64,000 nucleotides of DNA from NCBI RefSeq assembly GCF_009765825.1, contig NZ_LMUR01000003.1, positions 1-64,000 on the forward strand. The letters run 5' to 3'. Under the pieces are notes generated by a model. It made no database searches and was not told the DNA's origin. It worked only from the letters and a program-made list of their open reading frames with translations. Source of the DNA: Granulicella sp. L60 (GTDB lineage Bacteria > Acidobacteriota > Terriglobia > Terriglobales > Acidobacteriaceae). The translations under genes were made by a program, and so were the position numbers. Shown in pieces: positions 16,481 through 26,651 of this stretch; within the stretch, counting starts at the first letter, position 1; each line of letters starts with the position of its first letter.

Positions 16481-17226
16481 TATACGAAGCTGGAGTGGGA
16501 AACAGGGGCCGCATCTGTGATGTGCGTGCCGTCGCGGTGCAAGGGCCAGATGTAGACGTCGAGAGTGCGGGCGAAGTGCAGTACCGGCGGCTGGTTTGGC
16601 AGGGTGATGCCGTGGGCTGCAGGAAGGGTGTTGAGGGTGATCTCGGCTTCGGCGCTTTGGAGCGGCCAGGGGAGGTGGTGGATGTGCCCGACGTGGATGC
16701 GGCCTCGGTGTGAGGTGAAGAGGCAGTAGCGTTCGGTGAGGAAGTATTCGAGTGTGCCTGGTTGACTTGGGGGTTGGATGTTGCCGGTTTCGCGATAGCG
16801 GGCCTCGAAGCGGACGGCGCGATTGGTGAGCAGTCTGATGGAGTTGTAGTGGATGGTTCCGTCGGGCTGGGTGTGGCGCTGCATGGCGGCGAGAAAGTAT
16901 GGCAGGTGAAAGAGTGTGCGCGCTCCAAGGACGGCGAGGGCGCTGGCGGCGTCGAGCGAGAAGAAGTAAACGCCGTGGAGGCCGGTTACTTTAGATCGGA
17001 CGTAGGTTCGGAGATTAAGCTCGGAGAACTGCCCAGTGGTGGGAATGGTGACGGTGGCTTCGCCCAAGGTACGGGTGCGGACGTGGTACATCCAGAAGGG
17101 TACGACGCCTACCCAGGCGTAGCCGTCGAAGGTATCGAGCTGAAGGCCTGCCGGAAGCAGAGGGGCGATTGCTTCCGCTGGGATAGGCCAGTGCGCGAAG
17201 AGGAGATCGTTCCAGCGTTGGGCCAT
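16480..17226 (-). CDS. DUF2071 family protein (YqjF-like)
   Basis: A 248-residue protein matching the DUF2071 pattern: NDLLFAHWPIP near the start, LDTFDGYAWVGVVPF, ELNLRTYVR and GVYFFSLDA. Members have an acetoacetate-decarboxylase-like fold but no established function. The stop overlaps the first ATG of fabG. The gene begins about 190 bp from the divergent ThyX-like gene. Confidence 0.85.
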   Translation of the reverse strand: MAQRWNDLLFAHWPIPAEAIAPLLPAGLQLDTFDGYAWVGVVPFWMYHVRTRTLGEATVTIPTTGQFSELNLRTYVRSKVTGLHGVYFFSLDAASALAVLGARTLFHLPYFLAAMQRHTQPDGTIHYNSIRLLTNRAVRFEARYRETGNIQPPSQPGTLEYFLTERYCLFTSHRGRIHVGHIHHLPWPLQSAEAEITLNTLPAAHGITLPNQPPVLHFARTLDVYIWPLHRDGTHITDAAPVSHSSFV

Positions 17227-17419
17227 GCGCCAGTGTCCGGTGGGGAGCGGGTAGGGCCTTGTGCGCTACGGTGCTGAGGATGCTTGTCATTTGTGTTCTG
17301 TCATCTGGCAGTAGGATGCGGGATTGGATGGGTTTGAGGACTGGGGGTGGGCGCTCTGTGGATCGTCCGGTCGGTTCGACCTCCATGGTTGGGTGGGATC
17401 AAGTATTCTGGGGTTCATC

Positions 17420-19000
17420 ATGTCAGAGAACCAGAAAGATTCAGGGAATCAGACGGGCGCTCCCCAGGGCGAGACCGATGTTTATGCGATTCATGGTGCG
17501 GACCCCGAGGTTCTCGCCTATGCGATGGCGAAGTACTCTCGGTCGTCGCTCACGATGAAGGAGTCGCTGGCGGAGATCAGTTCACAGCGTGCGGAACAGT
17601 TCCTGAACACGTTTTACTTTCAGTATGGTCATCGGTCGATCGCGGACCTTGCGCATATTCCGTTTGCGATTGAACGGTTGAGTCTGCTGGCTGCGATTGA
17701 ACTGGTGGACGAGCAGCGTTGGGATGGGCAGGAGCGTTCGACGCGGTATCAGAACTTTCGGCGGTCGGGTTGGTTTACGCCGAACCTAGGGGAGACGACG
17801 CCGGTCTTTACGGAGGCGGTGCAGGAGCTGTTCGCGGTCTACGACAGGGTCAGCGCGGGGATGCTGGAGGCGTTGAAGGCAGCGATTGCGCAGCCGGAGT
17901 CGATGAAGCCTGACGCCTATGAACGTACGCTGAAGGCTCGGGCGTTCGATGTGGCGCGTTATCTGCTGCCGCTGGCGACCAATACTTCGTTGGGACAGAT
18001 TGTGAACGCTCGTACGCTGGAGACGCAGGTCTCGCGGTTGTTGACGAGTTCGTTTGCGGAGGTGCGGCAGCTTGGCGAAAAGCTGCGTGTTGCGGCGACG
18101 GAGCCGGCTTGGAACGTGCAGCACAGTGCTGCGGAGGTTCTGTGTGCGGAGGTCTCCTCTGTCGATGCAGGCTGCGGTGAGCGCGTCATCGAGGCTTTGC
18201 TGCGTCCGGTGAAGACCGCGCCCACGTTGGTGAAGTACGCTACGCCGAACGAGTATCTTCGGCTTACACGCAGCGAACTTGCCCGTGCTGCGGCGGAGTT
18301 GATGGGAGATGCGCCGATTGCGCCTGCGCCTGTGGTCGATCTGCTGGATGATGCTGAGACGCTCGAGGTCGAGCTGGCTACGTCGCTGCTCTATCCTTAC
18401 TGCCACTACTCCTATCGCCAGCTTCGCCATCAGGTTGCTGCGTTGAGCGCCAATCAGTGCGGGGAGATCGTTGCTCTGGGCGCGAAACATCGCGGGCGGC
18501 ATGATGAGCTGCTTCGTTCGTTCAGCTCAGGGCATGGCCTGCGCTTCGATATTCTGATGGACATTGGGGGCTTTCGCGATATGCATCGTCATCGCCGGTG
18601 CGTTCAGCTGCTGCAGCCGTATACGGATGTGCATGGCTATGAGGAGCCGATCTGCCCGGGGCAGCCTACGCTGGCAGAGGCGGGGTTGTCGGCGGTCTAT
18701 GGTGAGGCGATGGACGCGGCATATGCGACCTATCGGCGGCTTCGCGACTGCGGCGAACCGGAGGCTGCGCAGTCGGCACAGTACTGCCTGCCGTTGGCGA
18801 CTCGCTGCCGTGCGATGTTCAAGATGGACTTCGCGGAGGCGCTTTATATCTCTGAGCTGCGGTCGGGTGTGGCGGGGCACTTCAGCTATCGTCGTGTCGC
18901 TTGGGAGATGTATCGGGCGGTCGCGCAGAAGCATCCTTCGCTTGCGGGGTACTTCCGGATTGACGATGTGAACGAGCCGGTGGACCTACTGCGACGATAG
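17420..19000 (+). CDS. Tandem ThyX-like (FAD-dependent thymidylate synthase) protein
   Basis: At 526 residues it is about twice the size of classic ThyX. The first half has HRSIADLAHIPFAIERLS and ends in ERSTRY (residues about 105-110), which matches the Ser..RY end of the ThyX motif, but RHR is lost. The second half has a similar LRFDILMDIGGF stretch and keeps HRHRR (about 388-393) but not the serine. The two halves may build one composite active site, or the protein may have another flavin-linked role. Start ATG 17420. Whether the genome has another thymidylate synthase cannot be seen here. Confidence 0.75.
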   Translation: MSENQKDSGNQTGAPQGETDVYAIHGADPEVLAYAMAKYSRSSLTMKESLAEISSQRAEQFLNTFYFQYGHRSIADLAHIPFAIERLSLLAAIELVDEQRWDGQERSTRYQNFRRSGWFTPNLGETTPVFTEAVQELFAVYDRVSAGMLEALKAAIAQPESMKPDAYERTLKARAFDVARYLLPLATNTSLGQIVNARTLETQVSRLLTSSFAEVRQLGEKLRVAATEPAWNVQHSAAEVLCAEVSSVDAGCGERVIEALLRPVKTAPTLVKYATPNEYLRLTRSELARAAAELMGDAPIAPAPVVDLLDDAETLEVELATSLLYPYCHYSYRQLRHQVAALSANQCGEIVALGAKHRGRHDELLRSFSSGHGLRFDILMDIGGFRDMHRHRRCVQLLQPYTDVHGYEEPICPGQPTLAEAGLSAVYGEAMDAAYATYRRLRDCGEPEAAQSAQYCLPLATRCRAMFKMDFAEALYISELRSGVAGHFSYRRVAWEMYRAVAQKHPSLAGYFRIDDVNEPVDLLRR

Positions 19001-19017
19001 TTGTATTCGCCTTTTAT

Positions 19018-19045
19018 TTGCTTTTTTCGTTTTCGATGCTAGAAT
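19018..19045 (+). promoter_or_regulatory. Promoter candidate for recA
   Basis: TTGCTT (19018-19023), 16-nt spacer, TAGAAT (19040-19045), about 50 nt before the start codon. I could not see a LexA box of the CTGT-N8-ACAG or GAAC-N4-GTTC type. Confidence 0.4.
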
Positions 19046-19096
19046 CCGCATTGAGCTTTTACCCACTGCTTAACCACATTTTAGGAGCGATATAAC

Positions 19097-20164
<1,068 letters not shown>

Positions 20165-20211
20165 TCTTTCGCGAGGCGATAGCGTTGCTGCTCAAATTTA
20201 CATTGAAATAG

Positions 20212-20247
20212 GAAAGCCCCGGATCTGATCCGGGGCTTTCTTTGTTT
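20212..20247 (+). terminator. Rho-independent terminator of recA
   Basis: A perfect 13-bp stem (20212-20224 with 20228-20240) around a CTG loop, followed by TTTGTTT. Confidence 0.85.
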
Positions 20248-20300
20248 ATGACGTCAGTAGGACGCTGATTTTGCGAGGTTGTCTCGATTGAGGGAAGGGG

Positions 20301-20888
20301 CTAGTACATGCCCTCTCCGCCGCTGCCACTGCCGCCGGGTGCGTCGCCGCGACGCGGGCCACCGGGCATTCCGCCGCGCCTCATCCTGGAGTGACGGGCC
20401 TCCTGAAGCTTGGTCCACTGGTCCGGTGTGAGAACGCCGCGGATGCCGAGAAGCATCCTCGCGTTCGCTTTTTCAAGCTCGGCGCGGGCCTGGGCGGTGT
20501 GGTCGATTTGCGCGAGAATCTTGTTGGTATCGGGGGGATTGGCGGAGAGCATGGGCTCCATCAGTACCTCCTGCTTTTCGACGTTGGCGCGCAGGTCGAT
20601 GAGCTGGAGACGGCTCTGCTGGAAGATATCGTCCATGCGTTTCTGCTGGTCGGGGGTGAGCGTCAGCTTCTGAATGAGGTCGGCGTTATGCCACCAGATG
20701 CCCATGGGGCCGATGCGGAAGCCGGGGCCACCACGACCTCCGCCCCAGCCGCCTCGGTCCTGGTCCATCTTTCCACTGGGAGGGCCGCCTGGACCTGCTG
20801 ATGGCGGGCCGTCGGGCTGCTGGGCGACCAGAATCGGTCCGGAGAGGGCTGCGAATAAGGTAAGCAGGAGCACAGGTTTGAGTCGCAT
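20301..20888 (-). CDS. Spy/CpxP-like periplasmic LTxxQ protein
   Basis: A secreted 195-residue protein: signal peptide MRLKPVLLLTLFAALSGP with cleavage near VAQQ, a Gly/Pro-rich segment, then a helical domain with two LTxxQ-type motifs (LTPDQQKRM, LTPDQWTKL), and a Gly/Arg-rich tail. LTxxQ proteins such as Spy and CpxP act as periplasmic chaperones or stress sensors. The start at 20888 follows AAGGA, which lies in the end of the anti-sigma gene; the two are separated by one base. Last gene of the sigma operon. Confidence 0.85.
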   Translation of the reverse strand: MRLKPVLLLTLFAALSGPILVAQQPDGPPSAGPGGPPSGKMDQDRGGWGGGRGGPGFRIGPMGIWWHNADLIQKLTLTPDQQKRMDDIFQQSRLQLIDLRANVEKQEVLMEPMLSANPPDTNKILAQIDHTAQARAELEKANARMLLGIRGVLTPDQWTKLQEARHSRMRRGGMPGGPRRGDAPGGSGSGGEGMY

Positions 20889-20889
20889 G

Positions 20890-21438
20890 TTAGTTCTTCC
20901 TTTGGTCTGAATTGGATGAGGTCGTGGATGCTTCGGCTGTGGGATCGGCCAGCGGCTCCATGGCAGAGGGGACGTCGGCAGATACCTTCTGGTCGATATC
21001 GGCAAGCAGTTGATCATCGGATTCGGTTGTCTGCTGCGATGTGGACGCAGTCTTCGCGGATATTGGAACGACAGCGTGGTCGCGGTGCATGGTCAGGGGG
21101 AACAGAGACGCGACAATGACGACCATCGCTGCAGCCCAGTAGAGAGGCTGCGAGAGATACCGGTGAGGAGGCGCGATGGAGGATCGCTGCGCGTAGCTCT
21201 GGGCGTACTCCTGATGGGCGAAGGATATGGAGGCGTCGCGAAAGTTGGCGAGGGAGTCGCGCAGGCTTTTGAGTTCGCTTGAGCAGAGGACGCAGGCCTG
21301 TAGATGCTGCTGGACTACGTCGGAGCCGGCATCGGCCGGGTGCTGCTCAAAAGATTGGGGGCCGCGCGAGGGGGGCTGGAGAGACGGGTCGGCGAAGATG
21401 AGATCGCAGAGTTGCTCGTGGGAGAGATGGATGGTCAT
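20890..21438 (-). CDS. Anti-sigma factor, membrane-anchored
   Basis: A zinc-finger-like motif HLQACVLC (H-x3-C-x2-C, near residue 45) in the cytoplasmic N-terminal half, one transmembrane helix (YWAAAMVVIVASLFPL) and a Ser/Thr/Asp-rich periplasmic tail. This layout is that of anti-sigma factors that hold an ECF sigma at the membrane. Its ATG overlaps the TGA of the sigma gene, so they are translationally coupled. Confidence 0.85.
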   Translation of the reverse strand: MTIHLSHEQLCDLIFADPSLQPPSRGPQSFEQHPADAGSDVVQQHLQACVLCSSELKSLRDSLANFRDASISFAHQEYAQSYAQRSSIAPPHRYLSQPLYWAAAMVVIVASLFPLTMHRDHAVVPISAKTASTSQQTTESDDQLLADIDQKVSADVPSAMEPLADPTAEASTTSSNSDQRKN

Positions 21439-22046
21439 ATCGACTCCTTCTGGATGGCGCTATGGCGGGCCCGGATGGTGGCGAGGGCGCGGTAGAGATG
21501 GGTTTTGACGGTGCTGACGGGCAGGCCCGTGATGTTGGCGATCTCGGAGAGTTCGAGCTCTTCTACGAAGCGCAGGACGAAGATGCTTCTCTGACGGGCG
21601 GAGAGCTGGGCGACACTCTCCCACACAAGGGCAAGCTGTTCGCTGGCGATCAAGCGCGATTCTAGCGAGCTGTCGCGGTGGGGAACGTGCGAGGAGACGT
21701 CGGATACATCGACTGCGGTCTCCGAGACTCGTTTCCAGAAGCGGAAGCGGTCGGTCCGGGTGTGGTCGCGGACGAGGTTCAACGCGATGCGCATCAGCCA
21801 GGTGGAGACAGAGCAGTCTCCGCGGAAGTTGCTGCGGGCTGACCACGCGCGGACGAAGGTGTCCTGGGTTAGAGACTGGGCCAGATCGCGGTCGCGGATG
21901 GCCAGGAGATGGAAGCGGAATATTCGCTGCTCATAGGTCGCTACGACCGAGGCCAGATCGTCCAGTGGCGTGGCCGGTGACTGCGGTGCGATCGATGCCT
22001 GCTTTGTCACGGGGAGAGCGTCGGTGGTGATGGCGTGTGATGGCAT
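21435..22046 (-). CDS. ECF-type RNA polymerase sigma factor
   Basis: A 203-residue sigma factor with region 2 (QRIFRFHLLAIRDRDLAQSL, DTFVRAWSA, STWLMRIALNLVRDH) and region 4 (LSARQRSIFVLRFVEELELS, GLPVSTVKTHLYRAL) and no regions 1 or 3. First gene of a three-gene unit with its presumed anti-sigma factor and a Spy-like protein, a typical envelope stress circuit. Confidence 0.93.
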   Translation of the reverse strand: MPSHAITTDALPVTKQASIAPQSPATPLDDLASVVATYEQRIFRFHLLAIRDRDLAQSLTQDTFVRAWSARSNFRGDCSVSTWLMRIALNLVRDHTRTDRFRFWKRVSETAVDVSDVSSHVPHRDSSLESRLIASEQLALVWESVAQLSARQRSIFVLRFVEELELSEIANITGLPVSTVKTHLYRALATIRARHSAIQKESI

Positions 22047-22174
22047 GAGGAACCGTTTTGTGGCCTGGCTGAGTTGTTCATCAGCTAATGAGAGAGACGC
22101 AAAGGGTTGTCCGCAAGACTACAGGACGGGATCGATTTATTTTTTACCGTCAAAGCGCGATATGCTGCTGATGC

Positions 22175-22669
22175 ATGCATACCGTTAGAGCTATCTATCC
22201 CGGAACGTTCGATCCGCTTACGAATGGGCATCTCGATCTTATTGCTCGAGGCTCGAAGATCGTCGATGAGCTTGTGGTCGCGATCCTGCGCAACTCCGAG
22301 AAGGGCACACCGCTTTTTACGGTGCCCGAGCGCGAAGAGATGATCTTTGAGGCGACGCGGAGCTTTGGCAATGTGTCGGTGACGACGTTCGACGGGCTGC
22401 TGGTGGACTTTGCCCGGCAGCAGGGAGCCAAGGCAGTGCTGCGGGGGATTCGGGCCATCAGCGACTATGAGTATGAGTTTCAGATGGCGATGATGAACCG
22501 GAAGCTCGACCCAGAGCTTGAGACGCTGTTCATGATGCCTGCGGAGAAGTACACGTATGTCAGTTCGCGGCTGATCAAAGGGGTATTCCAGCTGGGCGGA
22601 GATGTTTCGGCGCTGGTTCCTCCACTGGTGATGGAGAGGCTGAAGGCTAAGGTTCCTAACCGGCTTTAG
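22175..22669 (+). CDS. coaD: Phosphopantetheine adenylyltransferase
   Basis: CoaD transfers AMP from ATP to 4'-phosphopantetheine, the penultimate step of coenzyme A synthesis. The sequence has YPGTFDPLTNGHLDLI (the HxGH-type nucleotidyl site as TNGH), VLRGIRAISDYEYEFQMAMMN and YVSSRLIKG. At 164 residues the length is standard. Divergent from the sigma operon. Confidence 0.97.
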   Translation: MHTVRAIYPGTFDPLTNGHLDLIARGSKIVDELVVAILRNSEKGTPLFTVPEREEMIFEATRSFGNVSVTTFDGLLVDFARQQGAKAVLRGIRAISDYEYEFQMAMMNRKLDPELETLFMMPAEKYTYVSSRLIKGVFQLGGDVSALVPPLVMERLKAKVPNRL

Positions 22670-22724
22670 GGGCAAACTGGTCTGCGGCTTTATCTCAAGG
22701 TCCAAATCTGCCAAACTAGAGAGT

Positions 22725-23921
22725 ATGACCACTGCAACTGCGACGAAGATATTTGCGGACCGGATCGGCCGCATTGAAGTTTCGGCAACCATGGCGATTA
22801 CCGCCGCTGCGTTGAAGTTGAAGTCCGAGGGTGTGAACCTGGCGGACTTCGGGGCGGGCGAACCGCATTTCTCGACTCCACGTCATATCAAGGACGCGGC
22901 TATCGATGCGATCGAGAAGAACTTTACTCGCTATACGAACGTTGCGGGCATTCCGGAGATACGGAAGGCTGTGGTGGATCGTCATGCGTGCGACTTCGGC
23001 TCGAACTATACGCCGGAGGAGTGTGTCTTTACGACCGGCGGCAAGCTGGCGCTGTTCAACGCGATCCAGGTGCTGGTCGACCATGGCGACGAGGTGATTC
23101 TGCCGGTACCGTACTGGGTCTCGTTCAAGGACATCATCCAGTATGCTGGCGGCAAGGTGGTCCTGGTCGAGAGCAAAGAGGAAGAAAATTTCAGGATTAC
23201 GGCGAAGATGATCGAGGCGGCGATTACGCCGAAGACGAAGGCGATTATTTTGAATACGCCGTCGAATCCTTCGGGTGCGGTGGTGTCTCCCGAGGACCTC
23301 GAAGCGATTGTTCGCCTGGCCCACAAGCATGGGATCTATGTGCTGCTCGATGAGTGCTATGTGTACCTGACGTTTACCGGTGAGGTTGTCAGCGGTGCTT
23401 CGTTTACGGACTGCAAGGAGCACATCGTCGTGCTGGGTTCGCTTTCGAAGACCTATGCAATGACAGGATGGCGTGCAGGGTTTGCGCTTGGACCGAAGCC
23501 TATTATTGCGGCGATGAGCAAGCTGCAGTCGCAGAGCACGTCGAACACGGCGAGCATGGTGCAGCGTGCCTCGATTGCGGCGCTGACGGGTTCGCAGGAG
23601 TGCGTGACCGAGATGCGTGCGGACTACATCAAGCTGCGCGACCAGGTGCTGGAGGGCTTCAAGACGATTCCTGGACTTAGCTGCACGGTGCCGCAGGGAG
23701 CTTTCTATGTCTATCCAAATGTAAAGAATTTTATTGGCAAGGGTGGCATCCAATCAGCGTCGGATCTTGCGGCCAAACTACTGAGCGAAGCTCACGTGGT
23801 GGTGGTTCCAGGCGAGGCGTTTGGAACGGATGAGCATATTCGTCTGTCCTACGCGGTCTCGCACGACGTGATCGATGAGGGCGTAAAGCGGATGCGGGAG
23901 TACTTTGCGAAGCTAGGTTAA
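22725..23921 (+). CDS. PLP-dependent class I aminotransferase (aspartate type)
   Basis: A 398-residue fold-type I aminotransferase. NTPSNPSGAVVS, the PLP-lysine motif SLSKTYAMTGWRAGF and the C-terminal HIRLSY are those of group Ib aspartate or prephenate aminotransferases. DFGAGEPHFSTPRHI near the N-terminus also fits this group. Exact amino donor cannot be read from sequence. Start ATG 22725. Confidence 0.93.
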   Translation: MTTATATKIFADRIGRIEVSATMAITAAALKLKSEGVNLADFGAGEPHFSTPRHIKDAAIDAIEKNFTRYTNVAGIPEIRKAVVDRHACDFGSNYTPEECVFTTGGKLALFNAIQVLVDHGDEVILPVPYWVSFKDIIQYAGGKVVLVESKEEENFRITAKMIEAAITPKTKAIILNTPSNPSGAVVSPEDLEAIVRLAHKHGIYVLLDECYVYLTFTGEVVSGASFTDCKEHIVVLGSLSKTYAMTGWRAGFALGPKPIIAAMSKLQSQSTSNTASMVQRASIAALTGSQECVTEMRADYIKLRDQVLEGFKTIPGLSCTVPQGAFYVYPNVKNFIGKGGIQSASDLAAKLLSEAHVVVVPGEAFGTDEHIRLSYAVSHDVIDEGVKRMREYFAKLG

Positions 23922-23987
23922 TGCAATCTTTTGGATGGACCGCACCTCGGAACTCGCGATGCGGTCTTTCCTTTAAGATGGAGGCGT

Positions 23988-25154
23988 ATGCCCTTTGAAG
24001 GCGGTAAGACGGAGCAGGCTTTCGCTCCTGTGATTCTTGCAGGTGGCAGCGGGACGCGATTTTGGCCTCGCAGTCGGAGGACACGGGCCAAACAGGTTCT
24101 TGCCCTGGATGGCGACCGCACGATGATTCAGCAGACGCTGGAGCGTCTTACGCCGCTGGCCGACCCAGGCGATGTGTGGGTGATTACCAACAGCCTTCTG
24201 GATGACCTGATCGCGGAACAACTTCCTGAGGTATCGCGCGAGCATATTGTGAGTGAGCCTACAGCGAGAAATACAGCTCCGGCGTGCGCTCTGGCTGCGT
24301 TTCTTCTTGAGGCTTCCTCGCCTGAGACGGTGATTGGCATCTTTCCATCCGATCACGTGGTCAAGAACAAGGCTCGCTTTGCTGAGGTGATTCGTGCCGG
24401 TGTTGCACTGGCCGCGAGTGGAGAGAAGATCGTCGTGCTGGGTGTACCGCCTACGCGTGCGGAGACAGGCTACGGCTACATCGAGCTGGGTGATGCAGTC
24501 GATCCTGCAAAACTGCCTTTCTCGAATGTAGCTGTGCGGCGCGTGAGGCGATTTACGGAAAAGCCTCATGGTCAACTCGCAGAACAGTTTGTGGCCTCCG
24601 GCAACTATGCATGGAACGGTGGGATATTTCTATGGAGCGCGCGGACGCTGGCGAACGCTGTGCGCGAGCATTGCCCGGCGATGGCACCGCTGCTGGAGAA
24701 GATCGCGGAGGCACGCAGGATCTCTCAGGCTGAATTTGATCGCGTCTTCGCTGAGGTCTATCCGAAGTGCGAGAGCATCAGCATTGACTATGCAGTGCTG
24801 GAGCCTCGGTCGGCCAAGGGTGAGATAGGTGCGGAGATCTACAGCTTGCCGGGGGACTTCGAATGGAACGATCTTGGGTCCTGGTCTTCACTGCATGAGC
24901 ACGCGGCAGACTGCCCTCCGGAGAATGTCTCGGTTGCGAACGTCTTTGAGGGTGAGGATCCGCTTTGCATCTCCATCGATTCGAGCGGTAACTACGTTCA
25001 CGCTCCGGGGAAGGTGATTGCGTTGGTGGGCGTGAGCAATCTGGTGGTTGTTCAGACAAAGGATGCTCTGCTGATTACGACTCGTGAGCGGTCGCAGGAA
25101 GTGGGGAAGGTCGTTGCGGAGTTGAAGGCTGTCGGCAGGGAAGACCTCATCTAA
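23988..25154 (+). CDS. manC: Mannose-1-phosphate guanylyltransferase
   Basis: A nucleotidyltransferase making GDP-mannose from mannose-1-phosphate and GTP. The signature is VILAGGSGTRFWPRSR, with FPSDHVV, the family motif FTEKP and NYAWNGGIFLWSA later on. It is 388 residues, so it lacks the isomerase half of bifunctional ManC/AlgA proteins. ATG at 23988 is preferred over one at 23931. The phosphohexomutase follows 57 nt downstream, which supplies the substrate step for surface polysaccharide building blocks. Confidence 0.92.
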   Translation: MPFEGGKTEQAFAPVILAGGSGTRFWPRSRRTRAKQVLALDGDRTMIQQTLERLTPLADPGDVWVITNSLLDDLIAEQLPEVSREHIVSEPTARNTAPACALAAFLLEASSPETVIGIFPSDHVVKNKARFAEVIRAGVALAASGEKIVVLGVPPTRAETGYGYIELGDAVDPAKLPFSNVAVRRVRRFTEKPHGQLAEQFVASGNYAWNGGIFLWSARTLANAVREHCPAMAPLLEKIAEARRISQAEFDRVFAEVYPKCESISIDYAVLEPRSAKGEIGAEIYSLPGDFEWNDLGSWSSLHEHAADCPPENVSVANVFEGEDPLCISIDSSGNYVHAPGKVIALVGVSNLVVVQTKDALLITTRERSQEVGKVVAELKAVGREDLI

Positions 25155-25211
25155 ACAGCGTTATGAATGAGCCTGGATACAAGGGCTTAGAGAAGGCATC
25201 GAACGAACGAT

Positions 25212-26651
25212 ATGGCAGAGATGACAGTAGTCAAGTTTGGTACCGATGGCTGGCGCGGGATTATCGCGGATGATTTCACGTATGCGAATGTCCGGGTGGC
25301 GGCGGCTGCGATTGCGAACTACGTTCTGGCGCATGAGAGTCCTGAGGCTGGAGTTTGCATCGCCTATGACACGCGCTTTGGTTCGCGCTCTTTTGCGAAT
25401 GTCGTTGCGGGTGTGCTGGCCGGGGCTGGGATTCCGGTGGCGATGGCTGCGGAGATTACGCCTACTCCGGCGCTGTCGTATGCGGTACGGGAGCGGAAGG
25501 CTGCGGGCGGTGTGATGATCACGTCAAGCCACAATCCCGCGGAGTGGAACGGCGTGAAGTACAAGGCCAGCTATGGCGGGTCGGGCAAGCCTTCGATCAT
25601 GGCGGCGATTGAAGGCTATCTGGGGAAGGCATTGCCGCAGGCTGCTGTTGCGGCGCGTATCGATACGGTCGACTTCAACCCGGATTACATTGCGGCGATT
25701 GCGCGGTTTGTGGATCTTGAGGCGATTCGTGCTTCGGGATACAAGTTCCTGATCGACTGCATGTATGGCGCAGGGCGCGGTGTGATTGCGGGTATCTTTA
25801 CGGAGGCTGGAGTGCCGTTCGTGGAGATGCGGAGTGAGATCAATCCTGCGTTTCCGGGAATCAATCCGGAGCCGATTCTGCCGCATATTCATGCGACGCA
25901 GCTTGCGGTGGTTGCGGAGAGATGCGATGCGGGACTGATCACCGATGGTGATGCGGATCGTATTGGCGCGGTGGATGAGCATGGCAATGTTGTGGATGCG
26001 CATAAGATCTTCGCGGTGCTTCTGAAGTGGTTGCTGGAGCGGAAGAAGTGGCCGGGCGATGTGACGCGCGCATTTAACACGACGAAGATGCTGGACCGGA
26101 TCTGCGTGAAGTACGGGCGGCGGCTGCATGAGCATGGGATCGGCTTCAAGTATGTGTGTGACCTGATGCTGGAGCAGGAGATTCTGATCGGCGGTGAGGA
26201 GTCGGGCGGGGTTGGGATCAGCCGGCATCTGCCGGAGCGGGATGGACTGCTGAACTCGCTGCTGATCGCGAATGTGATGGCGGATGAGAAGAAGACGCTG
26301 GGCGAGCTGGTGGCGGCGCTGCAGGAGGAGTTTGGCGAGCACCAGTATGGACGCGTCGATATGCACATCACCGAGGAGTTGAAGCAGGGTGCGATTGCGC
26401 GGGCGAAGGCAGGTGTGGCGGAGATTGCGGGGTTGAAGGTTCTGCGGGTGGAGACGCTGGATGGAATCAAGTTCTTCCTGGAGAATCCGGAGTGCGCGGG
26501 TAAGGTGAATGCTGCTGAGACGTGGCTTCTGCTGCGGGCTTCGGGGACCGAGCCTTTGCTTCGGGTGTACTGCGAGAGCTGTTCGGTAGAGTCGGTCGAG
26601 CGTGTGCTCGCGGCGGCGCAGGCGCTTGTGCTGCAAGGACGTGTCGCTTGA
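25212..26651 (+). CDS. Phosphoglucomutase/phosphomannomutase family enzyme
   Basis: An alpha-D-phosphohexomutase of 479 residues. FGTDGWRG at the start, the phosphoserine loop MITSSHNP, the metal loop DGDADRIG, the sugar-binding loop GGEESGG and the phosphate loop RASGTEPLLRVY are all present. Glucose versus mannose specificity is not settled, but the upstream GDP-mannose gene favours mannose-6-P to mannose-1-P. Its TGA overlaps the TTG start of the HAD gene. Confidence 0.93.
   Translation: MAEMTVVKFGTDGWRGIIADDFTYANVRVAAAAIANYVLAHESPEAGVCIAYDTRFGSRSFANVVAGVLAGAGIPVAMAAEITPTPALSYAVRERKAAGGVMITSSHNPAEWNGVKYKASYGGSGKPSIMAAIEGYLGKALPQAAVAARIDTVDFNPDYIAAIARFVDLEAIRASGYKFLIDCMYGAGRGVIAGIFTEAGVPFVEMRSEINPAFPGINPEPILPHIHATQLAVVAERCDAGLITDGDADRIGAVDEHGNVVDAHKIFAVLLKWLLERKKWPGDVTRAFNTTKMLDRICVKYGRRLHEHGIGFKYVCDLMLEQEILIGGEESGGVGISRHLPERDGLLNSLLIANVMADEKKTLGELVAALQEEFGEHQYGRVDMHITEELKQGAIARAKAGVAEIAGLKVLRVETLDGIKFFLENPECAGKVNAAETWLLLRASGTEPLLRVYCESCSVESVERVLAAAQALVLQGRVA

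Noticed and set aside
19001..19096. LexA box before recA
   Set aside because: Neither known LexA consensus is present; the local boxes fit only a basal promoter.
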